Of a stretch of DNA of 10,162 nt, positions 1-6,606 are shown piece after piece; the stretch's first letter is position 1, and every line of letters starts with the position of its first letter. A program made the translations under genes and the position numbers. Below the pieces are notes generated by a model that did no database searches, had not been told where the DNA came from, and saw only the letters and a program-made list of their open reading frames with translations. This DNA comes from CAWBRT01 sp050015355 (GTDB taxonomy: Bacteria > Acidobacteriota > Terriglobia > Terriglobales > Acidobacteriaceae). The DNA is taken from positions 1 to 10,162 of the forward strand of contig JBEKBO010000147.1 in assembly GCA_050015355.1 (NCBI GenBank), in the 5' to 3' direction.

Positions 1-40
1 TGGTTTTGCCCAGATCAATGCCAATAGAAGCAATGTTCAT
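1..40 (-). CDS. IS110-family transposase, N-terminal fragment cut by the window edge
   Basis: Read on the minus strand from an ATG at 40-38, the first codons give MNIASIGIDLGKT. This is the typical opening of IS110-family (IS1111-like) DEDD transposases, and the Asp in GIDLGKT is the first of the four acidic catalytic residues of the RuvC-like domain. A strong Shine-Dalgarno, GGGAGG (minus strand, 49-54), sits 8 bases before the ATG and fixes the start. Only 13 residues are in the window and the gene continues to the left. Family placement rests on this short motif, but it is distinctive and the position next to a truncated gene fits a mobile element. Confidence 0.75.
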   Translation of the reverse strand, partial: MNIASIGIDLGKT

Positions 41-118
41 GCGATGATCCTCCCAGATGTAAGCTGTCCGTGATCATCCCACTTCAGGGCTGATCCAGGC
101 GGCGGACCATCTCATTAA
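1..118 (-). mobile_element. End of an IS110/IS1111-type insertion sequence
   Basis: The transposase start at 40 is followed outward by about 75 bases of non-coding DNA. Recognisable substrate-binding protein sequence begins at about 121, so the IS end should lie at roughly 94-120. The exact end cannot be fixed, because IS110 elements lack classical terminal repeats and target duplications. The segment contains the palindrome TGATCA (71-76) and repeats of GATCATCC/GATCC. A short upstream flank is more like the IS1111 subgroup, whose guide (bridge) RNA is usually at the other end. No bridge RNA can be claimed here. The element appears to have inserted into the transporter's first gene. Confidence 0.55.
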
Positions 119-750
119 CCGCCAAAGGCAAGACCATCTTGCTGACCACCGCCTCCACGGGTCACTATGCGGTAATTGCGACCTTGAAAGCCCTGGGTCT
201 CAGCGAACAGGATGTCAAATTGGTCCACATGGAACAATCGCAAGCCATGGCTGCTTTTGAAGCTGGGCAGGGCGATATCGTCCAGCTCTGGGCTCCCTTT
301 GACTATATCGGCGAGGGCAAGGGCTGGAAGAAGATGTCCTCAGGCAAGCGAGCCGGGGTGGTAGTGCCGGGCGTTGTTATTGCCAGCAAGAAGGCGTTTG
401 AAGAGAATCCGGAGAAGGTCGCCAAGTGGCTCAAGCTGTACATGAGAGGCATCGGCGAGATGAAGGCCAACCCCGGCGAATCGGCCAAACTTCTGAATGC
501 TTATTACAAAGAGCACGGCCTGACCCTGGACGACAAAGCCCTGGCGCAGGAATTCTCTCTGCGGCCGATCTTCGACACCAAGGAGCAGTTGGCGTTATTT
601 GCCAAGAAGGACGGCGCTCCCAGCCAGGTTGAGAAATGGATGTCGGATCTCGCCGACTTCTTCGTGCAACAAGGACGCATTACCCCGGCCGAGAAAGAGA
701 AGTTCATGAAGGGCAACTTCATCAACGACAAAATCCTGAAGATGTTATGA
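94..750 (+). pseudogene. NitT/TauT-type ABC transporter substrate-binding protein, 5'-truncated
   Basis: The frame is open from 94 (in-frame stop at 91-93), and homology-like sequence starts near 121 with AKGKTILLTTASTGHYAV. This is the family's usual internal stretch before the second lobe (compare GKK-x-SSAHY in SsuA/TauA-like proteins). What follows (EAGQGDIVQLWAPF, then helices ending KGNFINDKILKML) is a normal C-terminal part. About 100-130 N-terminal residues are missing, including the signal peptide and first lobe. The TTG at 139 has no ribosome binding site and would give only 203 residues. Intact members bind nitrate, sulfonates, taurine or pyrimidine precursors in the periplasm. The missing 5' part coincides with the IS110 end, so insertion is the likely cause. 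The stop overlaps the permease start (ATGA, 747-750). Confidence 0.8.
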
Positions 751-1658
751 CGACCCGACCCCCATCCTCTCCCGATTCGGGGGCTGGTGAAAGACTCGCA
801 ATCGCACCGGCTCCCGGGGAGCAGCCTCAGGCAGCAACTTCCGCCGGTGCGGCCGGTAAAAGCAAAAGGGCCATTGCAGGCAGGCCACAAGCTCCAGGCT
901 CGCTCTGGTGGCTCTCGCTTCTGAGCGTGACGGGGTTTCTCCTCTTTTGGTATGCCATTGTCCGCTTCGAAATCATCTCCCAGGCGCTGCTCGCCTCGCC
1001 GGAGCAAGTTCTAACCACCTTCATATCGAAGCTAACGAGTCGGGCTCCCGACGGCGCGACCCTCGGCGCCAACTTTATAACCAGTCTTAAGCTATGTTTG
1101 ACCGGCTATATCTCCGCGGTATGTGTCGGTGTACCGCTGGGACTGATCATGGGCTGGTTCCGGAAGGTCGACGAAATCGTTAAGCCGCTTTTCGAGATGA
1201 TCCGCCCCATTCCTCCCATCGCCTGGATTCCGCTGGCCATTCTCTGGCTGGGTATCGGGTTGCCGGCAAAGGCATACATTATCTGGCTGTCGGCGTTTGT
1301 CCCCAGCGTCATCAACTCGTACGCCGGCATCAAGCTCACGGAGCCGGTACTCATCAGCGTCTCTCGCACGTTCGGAGCAACGAATTGGGAGACCTTTCTC
1401 AAGGTCGGCGTGCCCTCGGCTCTGCCGATGGTGTTCACAGGACTGCGGCTCTCGCTGAGTTCGGCCTGGATGACGCTGGTGGCGGCGGAGCTGCTGGCGG
1501 GCAGCGAGGGCTTGGGCTACATGATCCAGATGGGACGCACACTGGCTCGTCCAGACGTGATCATCGTCGGGATGCTGACGATCGGCTGCACCGGCGCGGC
1601 TATGGGCTACCTGCTGGAGAAGCTCGAACGCAAGCTGGCGCCCTGGAGGAGGTCCTAA
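747..1658 (+). CDS. NitT/TauT (SsuC-like) ABC transporter permease, subunit 1
   Basis: Inner-membrane permease of 303 residues. The ATG at 747 overlaps the previous gene's TGA as ATGA, which indicates translational coupling; the frame is open further upstream but only as an overlap of the binding-protein gene. Residues 1-50 are a Pro/Ala/Ser-rich, probably cytoplasmic extension, longer than usual. Hydrophobic segments start at about 53. The segment MIRPIPPIAWIPLAILWLGIG (from 151) is the family hallmark. The cytoplasmic coupling (EAA) loop lies at about 203-227 and reads SVSRTFGATNWETFLKVGVP, with Ser-Val where Ala-Ala is common. The C-terminus is basic (APWRRS). It should pair with the next gene's product as a heterodimeric channel. 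Substrate is unknown: the family covers sulfonates, taurine, nitrate and others. Confidence 0.9.
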   Translation: MTTRPPSSPDSGAGERLAIAPAPGEQPQAATSAGAAGKSKRAIAGRPQAPGSLWWLSLLSVTGFLLFWYAIVRFEIISQALLASPEQVLTTFISKLTSRAPDGATLGANFITSLKLCLTGYISAVCVGVPLGLIMGWFRKVDEIVKPLFEMIRPIPPIAWIPLAILWLGIGLPAKAYIIWLSAFVPSVINSYAGIKLTEPVLISVSRTFGATNWETFLKVGVPSALPMVFTGLRLSLSSAWMTLVAAELLAGSEGLGYMIQMGRTLARPDVIIVGMLTIGCTGAAMGYLLEKLERKLAPWRRS

Positions 1659-2450
1659 GTGGCTGAGCTTACCTCCCGCTTTAGACCGAAAGCCCACGTC
1701 TTGCCAATCGCTTCCTTGTTTCTCATGGTGGCGCTGTGGCAACTGGTTGTGGGCACCGGTAACTTCGGCAAAGCGCTGCCGTCCCCCATGGCCGTGGCGA
1801 GGCAATTCTGGCTGATGTTGTTCGAGCCCATCGGCCGCACCTCACTTTATGGTCACATCTGGGCCAGCCTGGTGCGCGTGCTCTCCGCCTTTGTTGTCGC
1901 CATAATCACCGGCATACCCTTGGGGCTGTTGATGGGCTGGAACAAGAAGTTTGAGGCCGTGGTCAAGCCGATTTTCGAGATGTTCCGCCCCATCCCCCCG
2001 ATAGCGTGGATTCCACTCGCGATCCTCTGGTTTGGAATCGACGAAACTCCGAAAATCTTTATCTGCTTCATCGGCGCTTTCGTACCGGTGGTGATGAACG
2101 CCTACACGGGTATCCGCTTCACGGAACCCATGCTGCTGGATGCCGCCCGAATGCTAGGGGGGAATCGCCGCCAGCTCTTTACCGAAGTGGCTATACCCTC
2201 AGCCATGGGGGCTATCTTTGCCGGCCTGCAGAACGGCCTGAGTCTAAGTTGGATGTGCGTGCTGGCTGCGGAAATGGTTGGCGCACAGGAGGGGATCGGC
2301 TACCTCATCCTGCTCGGTATGGATATGAGCAATCCGGCAATGATCATCACCGGCATGCTGCTCATCGGCGCCATCGGGGCCGCCATCGCCGTGCTGCTAA
2401 GATACGCCGAAAAAAGGATCTGCCCGTGGAAGCGCGAGATATCGATGTAA
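1659..2450 (+). CDS. NitT/TauT (SsuC-like) ABC transporter permease, subunit 2
   Basis: Second inner-membrane permease, 263 residues. The GTG at 1659 directly follows the stop of permease 1 (TAAGTG), and GGAGGAGG (1645-1652) lies 6 bases upstream. The first membrane segment is at about 13-32. MFRPIPPIAWIPLAILWFGI (from 108) repeats the hallmark seen in permease 1. The coupling loop at about 161-183 (DAARMLGGNRRQLFTEVAIP) is closer to the EAA consensus than that of permease 1. The two permeases are clear paralogues, but differ at the N-terminus, where this one lacks the Pro/Ala-rich extension. Having two permease genes side by side suggests an obligate heterodimer, whereas SsuC and TauC work as homodimers. 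It overlaps the following ATPase gene by 25 bases. Confidence 0.9.
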   Translation: MAELTSRFRPKAHVLPIASLFLMVALWQLVVGTGNFGKALPSPMAVARQFWLMLFEPIGRTSLYGHIWASLVRVLSAFVVAIITGIPLGLLMGWNKKFEAVVKPIFEMFRPIPPIAWIPLAILWFGIDETPKIFICFIGAFVPVVMNAYTGIRFTEPMLLDAARMLGGNRRQLFTEVAIPSAMGAIFAGLQNGLSLSWMCVLAAEMVGAQEGIGYLILLGMDMSNPAMIITGMLLIGAIGAAIAVLLRYAEKRICPWKREISM

Positions 2451-3244
2451 CGAACCCCAACACGCGCAACAGCGGCGCGTGCCGGGGACCCCAGCCCAAA
2501 ATCGCCGCCCAGAACGTCTGCAAGTCGTTTGCCGGCATGGGTGGCGCGGTCACCGAAGTTTTGCGGGACATCAATCTCGCCGTGGTCGAAAACGAGTTTC
2601 TGGTGATCCTCGGCCCGGGGCAATGCGGCAAAACTACGTTTCTGAATATTGTGTGCGGCTTGGATCAGCCGGATTCCGGCAGCGTCTACCTGGACGGCGA
2701 AGAAGTCGTCGGACCCGACCCAAAGCGCGGCATGGTCTTTCAGCGCATGGCTCTGTTTCCCTGGTCTACCGTGATGGAGAACGTGGCCATGGGACCCAAG
2801 CTCAGAGGCATAGGCCGGAAGGAACGCGAGGAGAAGGCTGCCCATTTCATCGAACTAGTCGGCTTGGCGGGATTCGAGAAGTCCTATACGCACCAGCTTT
2901 CGGGCGGCATGAAGCAGCGTGTCGGCATAGCTCGCGCCTACTGTAACGACCCCGAAGTGTTGCTCATGGACGAACCCTTCGGCCACCTCGACGCCCAGAC
3001 CCGATACCAGATGGAAGATGAGGTGCTGCGCATCTGGGGACAGGCCAAACGCACGGTGATCTTCGTGACCAACAACATCGAAGAAGCGGTTTATCTGGGT
3101 AACCGCATTGTGCTGCTCGGGCGCTGCCCCGCCAGCGTCAAGGCAGAATACGCGATCGATCTGCCGTGGCCACGCCGCTACACCGATCCCAAATTCCTGG
3201 CATTGCGGAAAGAAATCGCCGACAACAGCGACCTTGCTCTGTAA
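2426..3244 (+). CDS. NitT/TauT ABC transporter ATPase 1 (canonical signature, H-loop His replaced by Asn)
   Basis: Cytoplasmic ATP-binding subunit, 272 residues from the GTG at 2426, with AAGGA (2414-2418) 7 bases upstream. The open frame runs further up to 2006, but only as an overlap of permease 2. Motifs: P-loop GPGQCGKT (63-70, Lys69), in which Gln replaces the usual middle Gly; Q-loop Gln106; signature LSGGM (158-162); Walker B VLLMDE (178-183, Glu183); D-loop GHLD (186-189). The switch histidine is missing: VTNNIEE has Asn216 (codon AAC, 3071-3073) where SsuB/TauB-like proteins have VTHDIEE. About 25 residues precede the ATPase core. ATPase 2 follows 15 bases downstream. In a heterodimer with ATPase 2 this subunit supplies the intact signature to the partner's ATP site. 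SsuB/TauB-like family identity is certain, the substrate is not. Confidence 0.92.
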   Translation: MEARDIDVTNPNTRNSGACRGPQPKIAAQNVCKSFAGMGGAVTEVLRDINLAVVENEFLVILGPGQCGKTTFLNIVCGLDQPDSGSVYLDGEEVVGPDPKRGMVFQRMALFPWSTVMENVAMGPKLRGIGRKEREEKAAHFIELVGLAGFEKSYTHQLSGGMKQRVGIARAYCNDPEVLLMDEPFGHLDAQTRYQMEDEVLRIWGQAKRTVIFVTNNIEEAVYLGNRIVLLGRCPASVKAEYAIDLPWPRRYTDPKFLALRKEIADNSDLAL

Positions 3245-3259
3245 AGCAGAAGGACGGAG

Positions 3260-4012
3260 ATGACTGCCGAGAAACGCAAGATTAAGGTGCAAGTACGCAA
3301 CCTGACAAAGCAGTTCGACGATCTGCTGGTGCTTGACGACATTTCCTTCCACGTCTACGAGGGCGAGTTTCTCTGCATCGTCGGCCCCACCGGCTGCGGC
3401 AAGACGACTTTTCTCAACGTTCTCAGCAAACTCATCCCCGCATCTTCCGGCGATATCTACATCGACGGCGAAGCGGCCGATCCGCGCAAGCACAACCTGT
3501 CCTTCGTATTTCAAGAGCCATCCTCCATGCCTTGGCGAACCGTGGAAGACAACATCCGCTTCGGCCTGGAGGTCAAGAAAGTAGCCAGAGACCAGGTCGA
3601 AGGGCGAACCAACGAGATGCTGGACTTGGTTGGGCTGAAGGAATTCCGCAAGTACTATCCCAGACAATTGTCAGCCAGCATGGACCAACGAGTCGTTATC
3701 GCGCGCGCTTTCGCCATCAACCCGGACCTGATGCTGATGGATGAACCTTACTGCCAGCTCGACGTCAAGCTGCGCTACTATCTGGAAGACGAAATCATCC
3801 GCATCTGGCGGGAACTCAAGCGTACGGTTATCTTCGTCACCCACAACATTGAAGAAGCCGTATATGTAGCTGAGCGTATTCTGGTGCTCACCCCGAAGCC
3901 CACTACCATCAAGGCGGAAATCAAAGTCGATCTACCGCGGCCGCGCAACTTCGCCGACCCGGAGTTTGTGCGCATCAGGGAAGAAGTTACGGAAATGATC
4001 AAATGGTGGTGA
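3260..4012 (+). CDS. NitT/TauT ABC transporter ATPase 2 (degenerate signature LSASM)
   Basis: Second ATP-binding subunit, 250 residues, ATG start with AAGG about 6 bases upstream. Motifs: P-loop GPTGCGKT (42-49, Lys48); Q-loop Gln85; Walker B LMLMDE (157-162, Glu162); D-loop CQLD (165-168); switch His195 in VTHNIEE. The ABC signature, normally LSGGQ or LSGGM, is LSASM (137-141, DNA 3668-3682), so both glycines that contact the partner's ATP are lost. The following DQRVVIARA helix is normal. The gene is intact and under clear coding constraint, so this is not decay. The changes complement those in ATPase 1. It is the last gene of the operon and converges on the minus-strand SDR gene 51 bases away. 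Confidence 0.92.
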   Translation: MTAEKRKIKVQVRNLTKQFDDLLVLDDISFHVYEGEFLCIVGPTGCGKTTFLNVLSKLIPASSGDIYIDGEAADPRKHNLSFVFQEPSSMPWRTVEDNIRFGLEVKKVARDQVEGRTNEMLDLVGLKEFRKYYPRQLSASMDQRVVIARAFAINPDLMLMDEPYCQLDVKLRYYLEDEIIRIWRELKRTVIFVTHNIEEAVYVAERILVLTPKPTTIKAEIKVDLPRPRNFADPEFVRIREEVTEMIKWW

Positions 4013-4063
4013 CCGTATAAATCAGTGCTTTCATCGAAGTATCTCCCTGTCCGCGAAGCCAGT

Positions 4064-4834
4064 CTATTTCGCGGTGAAACCTCCATCCACATAGAGCGTG
4101 TGTCCGGTGACGTAGGCTGATGCTTCGGACGCAAGGAAAATCACCGCTCCGTGGAGGTCGGCAAGTTCGCCATTGCGGCCGATCATTGTCTGGGCGGCAT
4201 TTTGGGCGGCGCGCACCGGATCGGCAAATACCGCGGCAGTGAGCGGCGTGTGGAAGAATCCGGGCGCAATGGCGTTGCAGGTAATGCCCTTCGGCGACCA
4301 CTCGTGGGCAATCGCGCGCGTGAGCTGAACCACGCCGCCCTTGGCTGCTCCATAAGGCGCACAGTTGGGCATTGCACGGCTGGACTGGAGCGACGCGATG
4401 TTGATAATTCTTCCCCAGCGGCGCTCAGCCATTGCCGGGGCAAAGAGCTGCGTTAGCCGAAAAGGCGCGCGCAGATGAATCGCCATGTGAAGATCGAAGC
4501 CCTCGGTGGAGACTTCGGCGAAAGGCTGGCGCAGGTTGACTCCGGCGGAATTCACCACGATGTCCACTTTCATTCCGTGTTGCTTGACGGCATCGGCAAC
4601 GCCGTCCAGTCCGGCGGGAGTGGACAGGTCCGCCGGACACGCAGTCGCATGGATTCCCTGCGAGCCCAGGGCGCGGACAGCAGCCGCGAGTTCATCCTGC
4701 CGCCGGGCGACCAGGATCAGCTCCGCCCCTTGCATGCCCAACGCTGTCGCTAAGGCAAGCCCAATGCCCGAATTGCCGCCTGTCACCAGCGCGGTGCGTC
4801 CGGAAAGCGAGAACAGCTCATCAAATCGTCCCAT
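4064..4834 (-). CDS. SDR-family NAD(P)-dependent oxidoreductase
   Basis: Classical short-chain dehydrogenase, 256 residues, close to the family's usual 250. The Rossmann motif TGGNSGIG is at 18-25, NSAG (for NNAG) at 95-98, catalytic Ser148, Tyr161 and Lys165 (YGAAK), and PG at 191-192. VARR after beta-strand 2 places Arg residues where NADP-preferring members often have them, so NADPH use is possible. It starts with ATG right after the stop of the upstream HpsN-like gene (TAAATG), with GGAGG 5 bases before, so the two are co-transcribed and probably act on the same compound. It resembles gluconate 5-dehydrogenase and other polyol or hydroxyacid SDRs. A role as partner 2-dehydrogenase in sulfopropanediol use is possible but is inferred only from its neighbour. 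Confidence 0.9.
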   Translation of the reverse strand: MGRFDELFSLSGRTALVTGGNSGIGLALATALGMQGAELILVARRQDELAAAVRALGSQGIHATACPADLSTPAGLDGVADAVKQHGMKVDIVVNSAGVNLRQPFAEVSTEGFDLHMAIHLRAPFRLTQLFAPAMAERRWGRIINIASLQSSRAMPNCAPYGAAKGGVVQLTRAIAHEWSPKGITCNAIAPGFFHTPLTAAVFADPVRAAQNAAQTMIGRNGELADLHGAVIFLASEASAYVTGHTLYVDGGFTAK

Positions 4835-6148
4835 TTAGACCTCCACCGGTTTTCCCATGTCAGCGCGTACGGCCGGAAAGTACTTGCGCAAACGTTCGTC
4901 GCAGGTGCGGGCATGCGCCTCCATCCCCTCGAGTCGCGAGATGCGCGCGGAAGCCTCGCCAATGGCGCGGCTGGCATTGCGATCCATTCTTTGCCAGGTC
5001 AGCGGTTTGAGGAACTTATGAACCGAGAGCCCGGCGGAATACCGTGACGCAAACTTGGTGGGCAGGATGTGGTTTGGCCCCGATGCCTTGTCACCGTAGG
5101 CGACTGTCGTCTCCTCGCCTAAGAACAGAGAGCCGTAGTTTGAAAGCTTTGCCAGCCACCAATCGAGATCGGTGCAATGCACTTCAAGGTGCTCACTGGC
5201 GTGCTGATCGGAGATCTGTACCAGCTCCTCACGCGTGTCGCAAAGCGCCACTTCGCCATAATCGCGCCAAGCCGCTGCCGCAGCCTCGCGGGCCGTGGGC
5301 GGCAGTTCGGCAATCAACTTCGGAACCAGCCGAAGCACAGCTTCACCGAGCAAGTGGGAAGAGGTGAACAACCAGGCAGGGCTTTCATGACCATGCTCGG
5401 CCTGGCCGACAAGGTCGGAGGCAACAATGGCCGGGTCGGCCGACTCGTCCGCGATCACGGCAATCTCAGAAGGCCCGGCAAAGACGTCGATTCCAACTTT
5501 GCCGAACAACATGCGCTTGGCCTCGGCGACGAACTTGTTACCCGGCCCAGTGATGATATCGGCGGGCTTACCGGTGAACAGTCCATACGCCAGGGTAGCG
5601 ATTGCCTGAACTCCACCGAGAGTCATGATCACGTCCGCGCCCGCCACTTTCATCGCATACAGCACGTACGGATGCACGCCCTGACCTTGGAACGGCGTGG
5701 AACAGGCGACGACGGTTCCCACGCCCGCCGCTTTCGCCGTTGCGATCGACATGTAAGCCGAAGCGATATGAGCGTATCGTCCCGTTGGGACATAGCAGCC
5801 TGCAACATTGCAAGGGACCAGCTTTTGACCGGCCCGCAGACCGGGTAATACCTCCAGGGAAAAGTCTTGCACAGACCGGCGCTGCGCTTCGGCGAATCGC
5901 CGCACATTGCCGACTGCGAAGATGATGTCGGCCCGCACGCTCTCAGGCACGGAAGCAACACAGCGCGCGATCTCTTCCGGCGTGACCACGATGGGACCTG
6001 ACCAGTGGTCGAGTTCGAGCGCATAACGTCGCACGGCCTCCTCGCCGTGCAACTCGATTTCCGCCAGCATCCTGGAAACAACCTGACGAGCAGAATCACT
6101 TTCCGTCTCCGACGTCTTACCTGCCTTTTTTAGATAAGTAACGGCCAT
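4835..6148 (-). CDS. hpsN: Histidinol-dehydrogenase-family enzyme, probably sulfopropanediol 3-dehydrogenase-like (HpsN)
   Basis: Zinc- and NAD-dependent alcohol dehydrogenase of the HisD superfamily, 437 residues. Two ATGs are in tandem (6151, 6148). The second is preferred because AAGGA (6154-6158) lies 5 bases before it and because MAVTYLKKAG matches the HpsN-type start. Numbered from that Met: GPGN at 201-204, zinc ligands Gln249, His252, Asp353 and His412 (equivalent to Gln259, His262, Asp360 and His419 of E. coli HisD), and the catalytic Glu319-His320 pair. The blocks AWRDYGEV, DLDWWLAKLSNYGSLFLGEE and GLSVHKFLKPLTWQR, as I recall them, are features of HpsN rather than of biosynthetic HisD. 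HpsN oxidises (R)-2,3-dihydroxypropanesulfonate to sulfolactate. No other his genes are nearby. The substrate could be another hydroxy compound; the family is certain, the subfamily likely. Confidence 0.82.
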   Translation of the reverse strand: MAVTYLKKAGKTSETESDSARQVVSRMLAEIELHGEEAVRRYALELDHWSGPIVVTPEEIARCVASVPESVRADIIFAVGNVRRFAEAQRRSVQDFSLEVLPGLRAGQKLVPCNVAGCYVPTGRYAHIASAYMSIATAKAAGVGTVVACSTPFQGQGVHPYVLYAMKVAGADVIMTLGGVQAIATLAYGLFTGKPADIITGPGNKFVAEAKRMLFGKVGIDVFAGPSEIAVIADESADPAIVASDLVGQAEHGHESPAWLFTSSHLLGEAVLRLVPKLIAELPPTAREAAAAAWRDYGEVALCDTREELVQISDQHASEHLEVHCTDLDWWLAKLSNYGSLFLGEETTVAYGDKASGPNHILPTKFASRYSAGLSVHKFLKPLTWQRMDRNASRAIGEASARISRLEGMEAHARTCDERLRKYFPAVRADMGKPVEV

Positions 6149-6461
6149 CATCTTCCTTCTTTCAAATCATTTGGCGGTCCTCCGCATGATCGATAAGGGA
6201 CGTACCTGGGTCAAGCTTGCGGGCGCCTATCTGAACACCCAAATCGGACCGCCTAGCTACGCGGACGCAACCAAGATCGCTCAAGCCTATGTCAAGGCTG
6301 CGCCGGAGCGTTTGGTTTGGGGAAGCGACTGGCCGCACCCCACCGAAAAGGAAAAACCGAACGATGCGCTATTGTTTGACCTGCTCGGAGAATGGGCTCC
6401 CGATGAGAAGACTCGCCACCGCATCCTGGTCGAGAATCCACAGGCACTCTACGGTTTTTAG
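6138..6461 (+). pseudogene. Amidohydrolase-2 family enzyme, C-terminal remnant
   Basis: The frame opens after a stop at 6135-6137. Recognisable protein begins near HLAVLRMIDKGRTWVKLAGAY (about 6168) and ends NPQALYGF. GSDWPHP (with the metal-binding/catalytic Asp) and the NPxxLYGF end are hallmarks of TIM-barrel amidohydrolase-2 enzymes, such as 2-pyrone-4,6-dicarboxylate hydrolase and sulfomuconolactone hydrolase. Only about 97 of the usual 280-300 residues remain. The N-terminal HxH and the other metal ligands are gone, so it cannot be active. No ribosome binding site precedes any start (TTG 6171, ATG 6186). The break point abuts the start of the HpsN-like gene on the other strand, suggesting a deletion or rearrangement there. 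The parent enzyme's substrate cannot be told. Confidence 0.8.
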
Positions 6462-6536
6462 AGTTAGGAGATACTCCGGAAAAGGCCAATTATTTATTTT
6501 ACTCGCCGAGTTTTTAAGCGCATTCTGATTCGGTAG

Positions 6537-6570
6537 TTGATTGCTGATCAATCGAAAAAGTAGATTGATC
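6537..6570 (+). promoter_or_regulatory. Possible promoter with an overlapping 8-bp inverted repeat (operator candidate)
   Basis: TTGATT (6537-6542), an 18-base spacer and TAGATT (6561-6566) make a weak sigma-70-like promoter. Within it lies a perfect inverted repeat, GATCAATC (6546-6553) and GATTGATC (6563-6570), separated by 9 bases, which covers the spacer and the -10. That is the layout of a repressor site, though it could also form a hairpin in a longer transcript. It lies about 36 bases before the DUF3800 start. The inverted repeat is certain, its function is a guess. Confidence 0.35.
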
Positions 6571-6595
6571 GTAGTGCCCTATCGTGACATATTGC

Positions 6596-6600
6596 GGAGG
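6596..6600 (+). promoter_or_regulatory. Ribosome binding site deciding the DUF3800 gene start
   Basis: GGAGG is followed by 6 bases (ATTTTT) and GTG at 6607. No comparable site precedes the in-frame upstream TTG at 6541, so the GTG is the likely start. Confidence 0.7.
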
Positions 6601-6606
6601 ATTTTT

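Noticed and set aside
636..746. In-frame upstream extension of permease 1
   Set aside because: It overlaps the end of the binding-protein gene. The ATGA overlap at 747 is the normal coupled start.
1092..1805. Long minus-strand open frame (237 codons) across the two permeases
   Set aside because: It is antisense to two well-supported membrane proteins; the translation is rich in Arg, His and Gln with no family features.
2006..2425. In-frame upstream extension of the ATPase 1 gene
   Set aside because: It lies inside permease 2 in another frame, reads as Arg/His-rich nonsense, and the GTG at 2426 has a ribosome binding site.
2855..3667. Long minus-strand open frame (270 codons) across the ATPases
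   Set aside because: It is antisense to conserved ABC motifs on the plus strand, so it is a codon-bias shadow.
4051..4074. Stem CCGCGAA (4051-4057) / TTCGCGG (4068-4074) between the convergent operon ends, as a bidirectional terminator
   Set aside because: The stem is only 7 bp, overlaps the last codons of the SDR gene and has no T-run on either side.
4835..6148. Histidine-biosynthetic hisD
   Set aside because: No his genes are nearby, it sits with an SDR, and several blocks look like sulfopropanediol dehydrogenase rather than HisD.
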